Below the pieces are notes generated by a model that had not been told where the DNA came from, searched no databases, and saw only the letters and a program-made list of their open reading frames with translations. A DNA stretch of 64,000 nt from Branchiostoma floridae. Its lineage: Eukaryota > Chordata > Leptocardii > Amphioxiformes > Branchiostomatidae. The stretch lies in the NCBI RefSeq assembly GCF_000003815.2, contig NW_023365773.1:604878-668877 (forward strand), in the 5' to 3' direction. The position numbers were made by a program, and so were the translations under genes. Below, one piece after another: positions 21,294 through 34,300 of the stretch. The first letter of the stretch is position 1. The number at the start of each line of letters is the position of its first letter.

Positions 21294-21420
21294 GGTCCGT
21301 TTGGTGGCCATAAATCCTTCAAAAGTACCGCAACAGTTACAGGACCTACAGGTGCTCAGCCATTTTGGTATCGTGTGGAAAGTCCCAGCTTTGTTGACCT
21401 GACCTTACCGAGGTGAACAA
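21294..21420 (-). promoter_or_regulatory. Candidate non-coding first exon and promoter of gene A
   Basis: A minus-strand GTAAGC donor abuts 21294. Just upstream is GGAAAGTCCC (21377-21386), another kappaB site. The stretch is conserved at 51449-51560 beyond gene C, including donor and kappaB site, which suggests a functional 5' exon. No transcript evidence is available. Confidence 0.35.
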
Positions 21421-22081
21421 CAATACCCATGACCCCTCTAGCGACAAACACCTGGGTGTACAATTCTGGCAGTCTGCCAGCAGTCCGCCTCTTTCACAGG
21501 TGACACTCGTATCAACATGGTTTAGTGATTACGTCACCCCTGGACTAAACTGTTTATGCTGTGCCTGTGTGCGTGTAGACCTACCGGTTAACTGCTGTAA
21601 AGGTGAGGGGGTGAAGTCTGTCATCTCTAATGGCCTAGTTCGACAAATGGGAGGGGGCAGAGTGTCTTTGTCTAACCATCGTCCTGGATGAAATTTTTTC
21701 ATCTACCTTACAAAGACGACACAGTGAACTGATTATTTTTTGATGATCTTGAATAAAGTCAAATCTTTTAACTTTTCAAATATGTGTTTGAACTGCAGAT
21801 TTCCATGATTTTGCTACCTGAGAGAAAGAAAAGACGCACAGGAAAGTCTCTTGTGGAAAGTCTCTCGCGGGAATATTACTCTGATCAATCTGATCAGCAC
21901 ATTCACAACTGCCCTAGGAATGTTCTCAGTCTGCTGTCTTAAGCCTGTCGTGTGACATACGTGACTTTGGAAGGGAGAATCGGAAAGTGCTTTGATATTG
22001 TTTTTTTTACGGAAAGTGACGTGAGGGAAATATCAAATTTTCGTCTATCAATGAAAACACGCAAATGTAGGTACAAAAATA

Positions 22082-23249
22082 TTTATTTTCTGTACAAATA
22101 TATACACGATGGTAATTAAGAAAAATGATGTACATTGCAACTTAATACACGTCTAACTACAATGTAACGTAAGTTATAGATGCAGCCTATATACAATTCA
22201 AACAATATACAGTTATCTAAAAGAGTAGCCTCTTTCAGAATGTGACTAGCTGCTATGACACAATTTAATCTGTTCTGTCCACGGCACAGGTACGAAAGCT
22301 GCAATTTCAAATAACAATGCTGTGCTTTATGCTAACATTACGTGGATCTAACTACATACACACTGCATTTGATAAAAACTTAGACCATGAAGCAATATAT
22401 GCAGTTCAATTATCTTGATGTAAACACTGTTACGCAGTTATGTACAATAAATCTTTCCTGTCGGATGATACAATATTCATCCAGACGTAAAGGATAGAAG
22501 ATACAAGCAATGCATTTTGTTACAGTATGCACAACAGCACAACATGTTTAAACACTGACATAGTACAAATTGTTTTACAAAGTTACAAATGATGTTGTGT
22601 TTTCAACTTAACATCCATGGGTGTTATATTTACAGGAGCTTGTCACCAATGGATAGGGTTCTAACGTTAAGCCTGTTGGGAGGGAGCGGGGGATGGAGAG
22701 GTAAAAGATGAACAAGTTGGACCCTGGACATGGGCATGAAAATACACGGCAGTTGAAAAATCTACCGTGTAAAACACCTTTCTGAAAAGCAGGTGTTTCG
22801 GGTTTCCCTACCTTATATGGTACATTTATGAAGGAGGTATGTCTAGATATGCAACAAAAATAGATACATTTGTGTTGGTTGGGATGTTAATTCAGACTTG
22901 CTTATATATCCATAAACTTACAAGTATTAGATGGACTCAATTTCCGAATATCAATACCTGTTTAATATGCTTCTTTTGTATGCAAACCGCTACAGTATAG
23001 ATGCCAAATAGTTTGAATGACTTGCTAAGTGATCATTCTGTAGTATTTGTGTCTTGATGTTGAAATTACTGATGGTTACTGGTGACGATGACAAAACTAA
23101 GAATTCTTTACTTGGTTCCATGTCAGAAGTTACCAAGGTGCGTGATGTCTGGCTCTAGCGTTATTGTTTTGACAGTTTGGATGATAATATATATGATAGA
23201 TCTCAGCTGCATTGTTTATATCATCATGAAGAACAAGCGGAACGAGCAT
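22082..23249 (-). other. Gene B 3' UTR with AATAAA at 22082-22087
   Basis: The minus strand carries AATAAA at 22082-22087 in the same sequence block as gene A. Parts of the UTR (22800-22990) match the 3' UTR of gene A. Confidence 0.6.
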
Positions 23250-26200
23250 TCAGGAGGGAGTGAGCGGCTTCAGTTGCAGATTCTTTGATCTGGAGCCTGT
23301 GTGGTTAATCACAACCACCAGCTGTCCGACCCTCACGTATATCCAACCTGTCTCCCTCCTCAACCTCTCCCACTGCTGTTCCTCCCTCCGTACATCCTCC
23401 CCACCCGACTCCACATCCTCACTCACATCAGCCTGACTGCCGTCATACAGGAGGCCATGTAATAACCAACTGTCTCTGTAAGCTTTCCCCTTCATGGTTC
23501 TCACAAAATCTCGGACCCCTTCTGCACTGAAATTGTTACCATACAGGTCGACTCTCTCCACACACGTGCAAACCTTCAGCCAGGCAGCTATGGTGGGGAG
23601 GGACTCGTCACGGATGGAATTGTTAGCAATATCAACACGTGTCAGTTTTGGAAGGTTGATGAAGACAGCTGCCAGTTCTCTAACATCAGGCAAATTGTTA
23701 CCACTAAGGTCCACCTTCTTCAGGTTCTGATATGAACCAAGACCTTCAGCAAGACTAGGCACTGCCTCATCACTAATGACATTGTGACTGAGATCTATCT
23801 CCTCCAAGTTGGGGAGGGGAGGTAAGAAGTCTCCTCTGTCAGACAACATGTTATGGCTAAGGTTCACTTTCTTCAGGTTCTGACATGAACCAAGGCCTTC
23901 AGCAAGACCAGGCACTGCCTCATCACTAATGTCATTGTAACTGAGATCTATCTCCTCTAACAGAGTCAGGTGTTGCAACATCTGAGTTAAGAGTCTTATC
24001 ATGTTGCCCAATGACCAGTCTTCTAGCTTCAGCTTCTTTAACAGATGTCGCACTCCATACAACTGGTTGATGTGTTCAGCTTCCTCCTCCCCCTGACAAC
24101 TGACACAAAGCGCTAACTCCTGCAGGTTGGGCAGCTGTGGGAGGAATTGCACTAGAAGGTGGACTGCAGTAACGGGTAGTGAAACATCCTCATCCCGCCA
24201 AGAGAACTGTCTGGATGTGAGATCAAGCTTTGTTACCTGGCTGGCATCTGTTCTGCGTGTGAGGAGAGACCGAAGATCGGGCGATATGCTATTATTGCTT
24301 ATAATCTCCACCTGCAGCTGTTCGGGTTGTTCTAGCAACAATAACAATGCTCCCTTATTGGAGATGTTATTATCGGAGAGATTGACAGTCCTCATGTTCG
24401 GACATGAAGCAAGACCTTCAGCTAGACCAGGCACTGCCTCAACACTAATGGCATTGTTACTGAGATCTATCTCCTCCAAGTTGGGGAGGGGAGGTAAGAA
24501 GTCTCTTCTGACAGACAACTTGTTATGACTAAGATTCACCTTCTTCAGGTTCTGACATGAAGCAAGACATTCAGCAAGATCAGGCACTGCCCCATCACTA
24601 ATGGCGTTGTGACTGAGGTCTATCTCCTCCAAGTTGGAGAGGGGAGGTAAGAAGTCTCCTCTGACAGACAACTTGTTATAACTAAGGTTCAACTTCTTCA
24701 GGTTCTGACACGAACCAAGACCTTCAGCAAGACCAGGCACTGCCTCATCACTAATGACATTGTGACTGAGATCTATCTCCTCCAAGTTGGAGAGGGGAGG
24801 TAAGAAGTCTCCTCTGACAGACAACTTGTTATAACTAAGGTTCAACTTCTTCAGGTTCTGACACGAACCAAGACCTTCAGCAAGACCAGGCACTGCCTCG
24901 TCGCTAATGGCATTGTGACTGAGATCTATCTCCTCCAAGTTGGGGAGGGGAGGTAAGAAGCCCGTATCAGAGAACTTGTTATGGCTAAGGTTCACTTTCT
25001 TCAAGTTTTGACATGACGCAAGACCTTGGTTAAGCACAGACACTGCCTCATCACCTATGTCACTACTACGGAGATCTATCGCTTCTAACATCGGGAACTG
25101 TTGGAACATCAGGGTCAACAGCCTCGTCATTTTGCCGAATGACCAGTCCATTATCATTAGCCTAAGACACTTCAGTGGGGGTTGCATCTCATACAATTGG
25201 CCTATAAGTTCTGCTTCCTCTTCCCCCTGACAGCTGACACAAAGCGCTAACTCCTGCAGGTTGGGCAGCTGTGGGAGGAACTGCAGTAGAAGGTGGACTG
25301 CACTAACGGGTAGTGAAAGTGACAAGTGCAAGGCCCGCTGTATAATTTGGTCTACAGTAACGTGTGGTGAAACATCCCGCCCAGAGGGTTGTCCGAATGT
25401 GAGATCAAGTTTTGTTACCTGGCTGGCATCCGTTCTACGTGAGAGGAGAGACTGAAGATCGGGAAATATGCTATTATTAATATCGTAATCAATCTCCACC
25501 CGCAGCTGTCGGGATTGTTCTAGCAACAACATAAGTGCTCCCTTATTGGAGATTGTATTATTGAAAAGATTTACAGTCCTCAAGTTCGGACATGAAGTAA
25601 GGCCTTTAGCTAGACCAGGCACTGCCTCATCACTAATTGCATTGTGACTGAGATCAATCTCCTCCAAGTTAGGGAGGGGAGGTAAGAAGTCTCCCCTGTC
25701 AGACAATTTGTTAAAACTAAGGTTCACCTTCTTCAGCTTCTGACATGAACCAAGAATTTGGACAAGACCAGGTCCTGCCTCATCAGTTAAGTCACTGCGA
25801 CTGAGATCTATCTCTTCCAAGGTCTGGCTAGCATTCTCTCTGTTTGAGAGTAGAGACACGAGGTCGTCACTAATGTTGTTTCCAGCAGTCTCCACCTGCA
25901 CACGTTTGCATTGATCTTGTAGCAGCAAAAGCAATGCGCCCTCGTTGGAAATCTTGTTATTGCTAAAATGGACATGCTTTAGGTTCTGACACGAGCCAAA
26001 GCCTTCAGCAAGACCAGGCACTGCCTCATCACTAATTGCATTGTGACTGAGATCAATCTCCTCCAAGTTAGGGAGGGGAGGTAAGAAGTCTCCCCTGTCA
26101 GACAATTTGTTAAAACTAAGGTTCACCTTCTTCAGCTTCTGACATGAACCAAGAATTTGGACAAGACCAGGTCCTGCCTCATCAGTTAAGTCACTGCGAC

Positions 26201-28367
26201 TGAGATCTATCTCTTCCAAGGTCTGGCTAGCATTCTCTCTGTTTGAGAGTAGAGACACGAGGTCGTCACTAATGTTGTTTCCAGCAGTCTCCACCTGCAC
26301 ACGTTTGCATTGATCTTGTAGCAGCAAAAGCAATGCGCCCTCGTTGGAAATCTTGTTATTGCTAAAATGGACATGCTTTAGGTTCTGACACGAGCCAAAG
26401 CCTTCAGCAAGACCAGGCACTGCCTCATCACTAATGGCATTGTGGCTGAGATCTATCTCTTCCAAGTTGGGGAGGGGAGGTAAGAAGTCTCCCCTGTCAG
26501 ACAACTTGTTATGACTAAAGTTCACCTTTTTCAGATTCTGACATGAGCTAAGGCCTTCAGCAAGACCAGGCACTGCCTCATCATTGATGGAATTGTGACT
26601 GAGATCTATCTGCTTCAAGTTTTGGAAAGTCTGCAATTGCCCAACAAGAGCTTTAATATCCTGTGTTGTCAAATGACAGTTGCTACAACATAATATCTCA
26701 AGAGGAGGAAACCTCCCAGCCTCCGTACTCTTAGCGGGTAGCGATGCCAGGCCTTGTAATAACATTGACAAAGAGTTGCCGACGGTTTGCAGGAAATCAA
26801 ATCTCAACTCAACTAGAGATTTCAGACTCTGGAAATAGGGCACTAGAGTGTTGACACTTGATAAAAATATTCTTGTGGTTCTTCTTGTCGATGTTAAGAA
26901 AGAGGAGGTCATTGTTTGGGAATGCCTTCCTTCAAGGGTTAATACTTGAACATCGAAAGGACGGAAGGATAGAACCCCAGGCCAGAAACTACGACTAGTT
27001 TTGCATTTCACAGTAAATGTTGGAAACCTCACAGACAAATAGCACTCTCCTACAGACCAATATTCTGTAAATTCCACATATCTTAGTTTGCAAAGGAAAC
27101 TCAAAATATTCATAGTCTTTGCAACTTCCTTGCTGTCCACGTTTCTCACTCCAATGGCCACGGTGGTGACGTTTGGAGTAAATAATAGTGATTGTGACAC
27201 TTTACCGAGGGAACCATTAGAAAATGATGCTGACTTAACAGTTATGTTTTCTAATGATGGAGCGAACTGCAAATACCGGTGAACGGTACCAACATCAATA
27301 TTTTTGTCGGTTTTGGCAAACCTGCATTCTTTGACGACACTACCTTTGTATCTAGATGATCTTGGCATGCATTCAATGAGAGGTAGGTAACTGAGGTATT
27401 TGAGTTGATTGGCGTGGTCAACTTTAGAAACGGGCTTTTGTCGAAAGGGATACTGTTTAAGTACATCTTGGATATTTTCTGAAAGCCTTATTGTTTGGAT
27501 AAATGTTGTACTTCTGATGAATTGTGTCAGACAGTAAAGGCCGTGATGGGAGATTTCAGGGAGGGCAGACAGGTCTAGAGTTTTGTCAGGAAATAGTTTC
27601 GCCATGAAAGATGACAAAGCTTCCAGTTGTTTAGATTCTGTTGTAGTTTTCACTACTGAGAGTAGGTGATTAATATCGTCAGATCCCCCCACCTGTTGCA
27701 TGAGTAATGTTACAAACTGTGACAGGTATGTTGGAGGAGAGTCTGTCATGCCCAGGAGGTGAGCAAGGCTGTAACAGGTGATGGGCAGTGGCCGACTTCT
27801 CAGCACAAACTTCAGGAGTTCTGTCAGTCTGGGTTCTGACTGTGTGTGCTACCCACACTGCCATGAGGTATTGCCGTATACTGTCATGTACAAACTGGTA
27901 GGCATCCTCTGCTTCATCAGAAACAACCGGTTTTAACCAACCAAAGCCTGGCTGTTGAATGTCATCCCATTCTATTTGGCTTCCGTTAACATGAAATGAA
28001 TTGTGATTTGTGTGATTTTCGAAAGCAGCTTTGCCCAGCGCAATACAGAGGTTTTCATAAACAGACTTGGAATAGACCTCATTGACGTCAGAACAGAATT
28101 GTTTCATGGACTTGTTAGTGACAAATTCTACAAAAGTAATTAATGTGTCAGGAAAGATTTGATACCGTTTCCAGTATTCACACAAATAAGTGTGGAAAAA
28201 CTTGTCCCTGATGAGGTGCTTAACCAGTAAGTTACTTGGCCAGCTCTGCTGGATAGACCTTGTCGTGTCTTCATCTGTCTCGAAGAAGGCTTGTATGCAG
28301 TCATTCCAGGCTAACGCGTCTTCACCGGTTGGATACATCAGTAGGTCGACATTGCTGCTGTGTGAGG
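23250..28367 (-). CDS. Gene B terminal exon: WHD remnant, frameshift, LRRs, cap
   Basis: The exon starts in phase 1 after ATATTTCAG. It encodes the conserved YPTGEDALAWNDC start, the helical region, and FQFVHDSIRQYLMAVWVAHT. Next to gene C it lacks 5, 1 and 2 bases between about 27790 and 27825. The first two changes cancel; the last breaks the frame. Beyond it come LPITCYSLAHLLGM, a long non-repeat part, and two LRR blocks with a perfect 399-base duplication. The cap ends VVVINHTGSRSKNLQLKPL, a little longer than in the paralogues. Confidence 0.75.
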
Positions 28368-31300
28368 CTGAAATATCGTGAATATTTTGTTTTTGATTAC
28401 ACAGATAAATTCCCAAGTTTCTAGCGCGTTGATATACAGGACAATATCACTATAGCCGTGTAGAAATAAAAATATTGTTATGTGTTCATATAATCCATTC
28501 CACACGACATATCGATCAATTAACCAGTCTCCACTTCATCTGTGAATCTTGTTTGACCTTGGAATGTTCTATGACATTAGTATACGTTTTCCGATATATA
28601 TTTTTGGAATCAATAGCACATATTTGGTCATTTTGAAGCTCCTCTGTACGATTTACATTATGATTGAAAACTTAATTTTAATTTTTGGAAATGACCGAAA
28701 ATTGATGCACGCGCGGATGTCATCTATATAATCAAATCAGCATGGCAATAATTATAATTATGCAAAATGTTCACTAAACATGACACGTTTCGAGCAACAC
28801 AATTCATGGCTCAGCGTACGTTACTATTTCAAGTCAATCAAATTGCTTGCAACTTTATATGAAGACATAATTCTCTGCTCAAGACTTCGGTCGTGGCTTC
28901 AACCAGTGATTTAAAAAGCTTGGTCTTCAACGCATCATAGTGTATAATATAGAACCTTACCTCTGTCAAACTCAAACTCTGTTTCTTCTTCTTCTCCTGA
29001 ACTGCCGTATACCGCTGTGGTGGAACTAACACTGGCGTCAGAGAATGTTTTGCCTAGGGAAGGGTACACCAGTTCAATCAAAAGTTAAGGCTGCCATCAT
29101 ATTGACTGTTTTAGGTTTAAGAAATGTACACATGCCAGACATCTGTTGCATTTGTATAGTATCTGTTATATGTGCGTGTACGTAATGAACACAAATATAC
29201 AAGTACAGCGTAACGTTACTACGTAGAGACACGTTGTTGTAACTTTACTGTGGTCAATGTTTATTAAAGTAAACTTACAAAGTACTCACCTTCTGGCACC
29301 AGATGCTCATCTTCTCCCTCTGAGTCGGAACTTGCTGAGTCAGGAAGGTCCCTCTTGTTATCTACAAGACAATAAGCATGAATTAAATTCATGATGATGC
29401 TGACTTACTCTTTAAGGTTAGGTTGGTCTTTTAATAAACTACCTAATGGTCCAGTGCCTAATGCTTATTTTTATCTATCGACCTGTCTGTGAGTCATAAA
29501 AAGATGACTCAGTAAATGTGACTAATTACTGTAGATATCACTGAATGACATACCATCGTCCCTCTCAGTGCTTCTGTTGTCGGATTCTTCCTCAGACTCA
29601 GAGCTGCTGGAGCTTGAAGAACTGGAACTTTTATAACTGTCCCATTTGGCTGGTGATGATTTTCCTGATGAAGATATGAAAGCCATAAGACTATGTTACT
29701 ATTAACAAGGTTTTAAAAGTGCCGGGTATTAAAGCAATAAAAAATCATTGCAACAGTGTACAGTTAACACATTTGTGACTGAATGAAGTATTTACTTACG
29801 ACCGGGACTGGTCACATCCCTGTCGTCACCTGGCTTCTCTTTTGCAGCCTCACAATACTCTCCGGTTACAAACAGCTGGCCAGAGGCTGCTGCATCTGCA
29901 CAGCAAGACGATACCATATTGCATAGTAAGAAATAAAACTGATGGTATTAACAAAAGTGTCCCAGTTTTACTGTTATTAACTCGTTTGACAGTCAACTGA
30001 AGTTATTTCTCGGATGGAAACGGCAAATAATTTGGAATTATAAGTGAACTAATCTGCCTTAGATCATTGTTTTATTGAAATAAATTACCTGCAACCTCGT
30101 GTATTCCAGCATCCCTCAAAGCCTGCACCAGCTGTTCCAGCGTGACGTCACCAACGTTCCTCTCCATCCAATCACAGATCAGCTGGTGAGGACGGAGGGA
30201 GGGGGGCAGTCTGGCTGTCAGGTCCCGGATGTAGTCAGTGTTGAAGCCGAGAGATGAAGCCAGCCTCTCCCACATGGAACCTAGATGGTCAGCAATGGCG
30301 GCAAACTGTCTGTATAGTTCTGTAAAATATACATAACAGACAGGTATGGTGATCATTACTAGGGGTCATTAGCGATGATCAGTAGAATACCTGTAATGGT
30401 TTTTCTCTTTTCTGTTTCAATATTTTTGTCATAAAAATTCAAGATTAAGTTCGTCCTGATGCCTGAAAGGGTTAAGTTAAGGAAGAATGACATAGAAATA
30501 GAAATTATTACGTACCTGATTCCTCCTTCACTTCCATTCCAATGTTGTCTATTTCTTTAAAAAGAAAAAAATAGATAATGTATGGATATGTAAATCAATG
30601 GTTTACTTAACAATCCTATACTTACTGACCATATACTTTACTATAAGGGACAGAAGAAATTGATTAGGCAACTGCAAATTGGTTGGGAGAATGTTGTCCT
30701 GAACTTCAATTCACATTTTGAAAGTGACATATCTACATCGATGTAATAATATCTTCCGGTGAGACTACCTGATTTTACTGTTCCCATCATGCAACAGGAC
30801 GGCACCTGTTCAGCTGGCTCCTGCTTCACCTGGATGACGTCATCACCACCTGACACCTGTCGCCCACCTGTATCTTCACCATGGTAACCAGGAGGCGTGT
30901 CATCACCATGGTTACTGCTGCCTGGTGCAGGAGGACCCTGTCCTGAATGTTCCCGAGATGCACCAGGATGTGGGGGGCCTCGGTCTGCTGTGCCACTCGG
31001 GTCTGGGAAATATTAGAGAATCATTAGAATTAGTCTCATTTACATCATCAATTATCTTTGGTATAATCATGAATATGTAAAGTCAAATTTTGTTACGAGC
31101 AATGCCAATAGTACCACACGTGAGCAATATCAGAAATCTGAAATAATTTCATTTCGCTGTAAAAGCACCAAATACAGTTCATTGCATTGGTTGACAACTG
31201 TTCCACTCTTCTATATGAGGAATATTGTAATAAAGTGCTTGACAGATAATGTCAAATCAAAAGATAGAAAACTTTGGTCTGGGGAAGAGTACAGAATAAC

Positions 31301-34300
31301 GTCATTGGACGTAATAAAACATTTTAAGCCTTTTTTTAAGATTGACTTAATTTTTGGTATGATGATAATCGTGTAAAATTAAATGTCGTAACATGATTGA
31401 CGTTACACCACAATGAAATGCCAATAGTACCATGAGTAAAATGTAAGCAATACCAAAAAGGACTTATTTCATTTTGCTGTAGAGGCATCAAATTCAATTA
31501 TTTTCATTGGTTTACAACTGTATCTACTTCAAAGAGGGGTGATGTGTTAAAAACAGTTAGACCGATGGTGACACATGAAAAGATGACATACCCTGATCTG
31601 AGAAGTCTCCGTCCTCTGTAGCAGAGTCCAAGACTCGGACATGTATGTACAAGTCTGCTCCTCCCTCTGCTGCCCTCATGTCGTCTGTGATCAGTTCCCG
31701 GGTCAGGGTGTCGGACAGGCTCCCGTCACTGTAGCCTCGCCAAAAGGTGTCATAGCAGCCGACATCGGTGAAGTCAAGATGGCAGAGAACACACCCCGTC
31801 TCCGCTTTTCTTAGGGCAGCCTCGAATCTTTCAAAGCACCTCATCATTTTGTGCAACGTGGATCTGCGTTTCTTATTAAAAAGCTTCCTTTCTAAGATTT
31901 TGTTAGCAACTTCTGCAATTTTGTCATTGACACGCTTTTTAATTTCTGATTTTACTTGGACGGAAAGTTTGGCTTTTTTGTTGTCCTCAGTTTTGATAAC
32001 AATAGCGGTAAACGACTCCAAGTCTTGAACAGTTTTAGCAAATTCGTCCAAATTTATGTAAGCCTTATCATCAAAGGCTTCTTCACCCATTTTAACAATG
32101 GAATGATAAATACTGTCTTTATCTTCAGTGTTATTTTCTATCTTTGTATTTACCGCTTTTGGGGGAGGCTTTCTCAAGCTAGTGGACTCTGTGGGGAAAC
32201 ATAAAGAATGCATGTTAAACAAATGTTTAATTTTAAACTGTCTATGCCAAATACTTTTTAGATCTTCTAAAATGCAATGAACTTTGACCTACATTAGTGA
32301 TGGTCACATTCATTCAAAAAACTAACTATACTAGTAAATTTTCAACCTTTATCTAAGTACATGTAACTACACAGGCCTGGTCGGAATGCCGCTTGCTTTT
32401 AATTGGGGGTTACATTTGCCTTATTACATAAAGTGACATGTCCCCAATACATTTCAATAAATTACACCAAACCAAACCAAATACCTGGATGTTTGATACA
32501 CATATATTTCATGAGTGAACTGAACTGAGTGGCGTACTGCTACCTTGGAAAGACCTGGCGTTTTCGTCCGAGTCAGACTTCATTCTTTTCCCCAATACTG
32601 TGTTTTTAGCTTGAACTAAAGGACTATTCTTCTTTTTTCTTTTCCTGTGTCTTTCCTGCTTGATGCTTGCTTGTTGTGGTACAGGAACTGCTGCAGAATA
32701 TAAATGATACCAGTGAATAACATAGTAACATAACAGGTTCCAAAAGTCCTGTGCACCGTTGTGGATTACGTCATAGGCAATTGCTTAGGGACATATCGAT
32801 ATGCTTCCACCCCATACACCAAAATGAAGGGCACAACAATGCAGTAGATGATTTAACGTTACAATGATCAGATAAAAGAAAGAATTGTTTTCCAATATTT
32901 TCAACTACCGCACCTTTGTTAGGCTCGGGTTCTTCCCCACTTGTTGAACTCGATGATTCATGGTGTTGACTTGACCATGACGATGTCGAGTTTGTCTCAC
33001 AGCCATTGCCATTCCACCCATTCAGATATGGTGTTCCGTCACCGCTTACTCCTCTTCCCTGCACCATTGTGCCATTTGATTCTGTGGAGAGAAAAAAATA
33101 AGACAATCGTTGGGGGCATTTATCCTTTCCTAAAATTTCCCATATTGTCTTTAACATGTTTGATGTCATAGTTACTGTCTAATCATACCGATACACCCCA
33201 CAACTTACAGAATTGTTCAAAGTATGTATTTATACATATTGAGCATGAAAAGCTTATTACTTACCAGCACATGGTACATGGTTAGACTGTTTTGATTCCT
33301 GTTTTAAATGAACCGAACAGCCGCATGGATCTTGGGTCTTCCTCTTCTTATTAGGGTGCCCTGGTACAAGATAGGGAGCATCATTTAAAAAAACAACACA
33401 AGGACACTTTTTAATTGAGATATCATATGACATGAAATGGTTGCACATGCGTCCAGTTGCATTGGTTTGGAAATCTTTCTAAATATGCTTAATTTTTAAC
33501 AACAGTGATAGATATATTATGTTATGTCTTTCAATAATTCCTACAAAGAGTATGGTGGGAAAAGCGAGCAAAATACCTTTCAATTGAAGGTTGTGTTTCG
33601 GAATGCATGCAGGCTCCTCTGTGCTGAGCCCATTGGTAGTGACGCCTTGACCTTTGTATCTGTCAAGCTCGTCTGATGGTAGAAATAGCAAAATTGGGTT
33701 CACTCTCATTTCCCTTCTGACTTCAGAAAGTAGCAAATACAAGTGATGCTGAACAATTACATTCGTAGCCATTTGGATAAATAAGCACGAGGTTAGTGTA
33801 CAAAGGTACTAGTTAACTTATTGATGTCTTGACTTGTCATCAACGCTTAAAAACAGCGGTAGAAGTTTGAGACTTCTACATCTCACTTTGCCCACCTGCA
33901 GTGTGCTGAAACCCTCCCCTCCTGAGAGCTTGTGCCAGCTTGACCCTACAGGCCTTCCTGCCGCGCTTGTCCCTCCACAGCTCCAGGGCCTGGAGTGCCT
34001 GGTGCTCGGTGCTGCTGGGTTGTTGAAGTTGGAGGTTCACCACGTCTTGTGCTGTCAGGCCCAGCTGTTCTACTGCAAACTTTACCCAACAGGACGCAAC
34101 AGCTTTGGCAGCAGGTGAGAAATACGCGCGGCTGAGGGCAGGTCCTGGAAAAGTGGCAGTCAGCACGTTTTAAATACGATGACCTCAGCAGTCACAGAAT
34201 ACATATAGATGCATTTATCAAAATAAACACTGAGTTCACAGTTAACAAAGATGACAAATCTCGTAACTCCAACCTTACCAGCGTGAGCATCACTCCCCAC

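Larger units (their letters stand above)
17915..22080. other. Gene A 5' region and A-B intergenic DNA
   Basis: No protein-coding exon was found. It contains two kappaB modules (18703-18740, 20337-20371), a short TTATG microsatellite, a run of 15 G (20992-21006), and a block from about 20260 to 22000 that is duplicated at about 50430-52180. Within that block a GTAAGC donor at 21294 (minus strand) suggests a non-coding first exon with a promoter near 21.4 kb. A second candidate donor lies at 19300. Confidence 0.45.

Noticed and set aside
24127-25455. Plus-strand ORFs beginning MGSCGRNC or similar, repeated in several genes
   Set aside because: They recur because they are antisense to the conserved LPQLPNLQELAL segment of the LRR exons; no independent gene signal.
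33479-33772. Independent small gene MATNVIVQHHLYLL...
   Set aside because: Only the part 33577-33672 is conserved and flanked by splice sites; the rest is intron of gene B.
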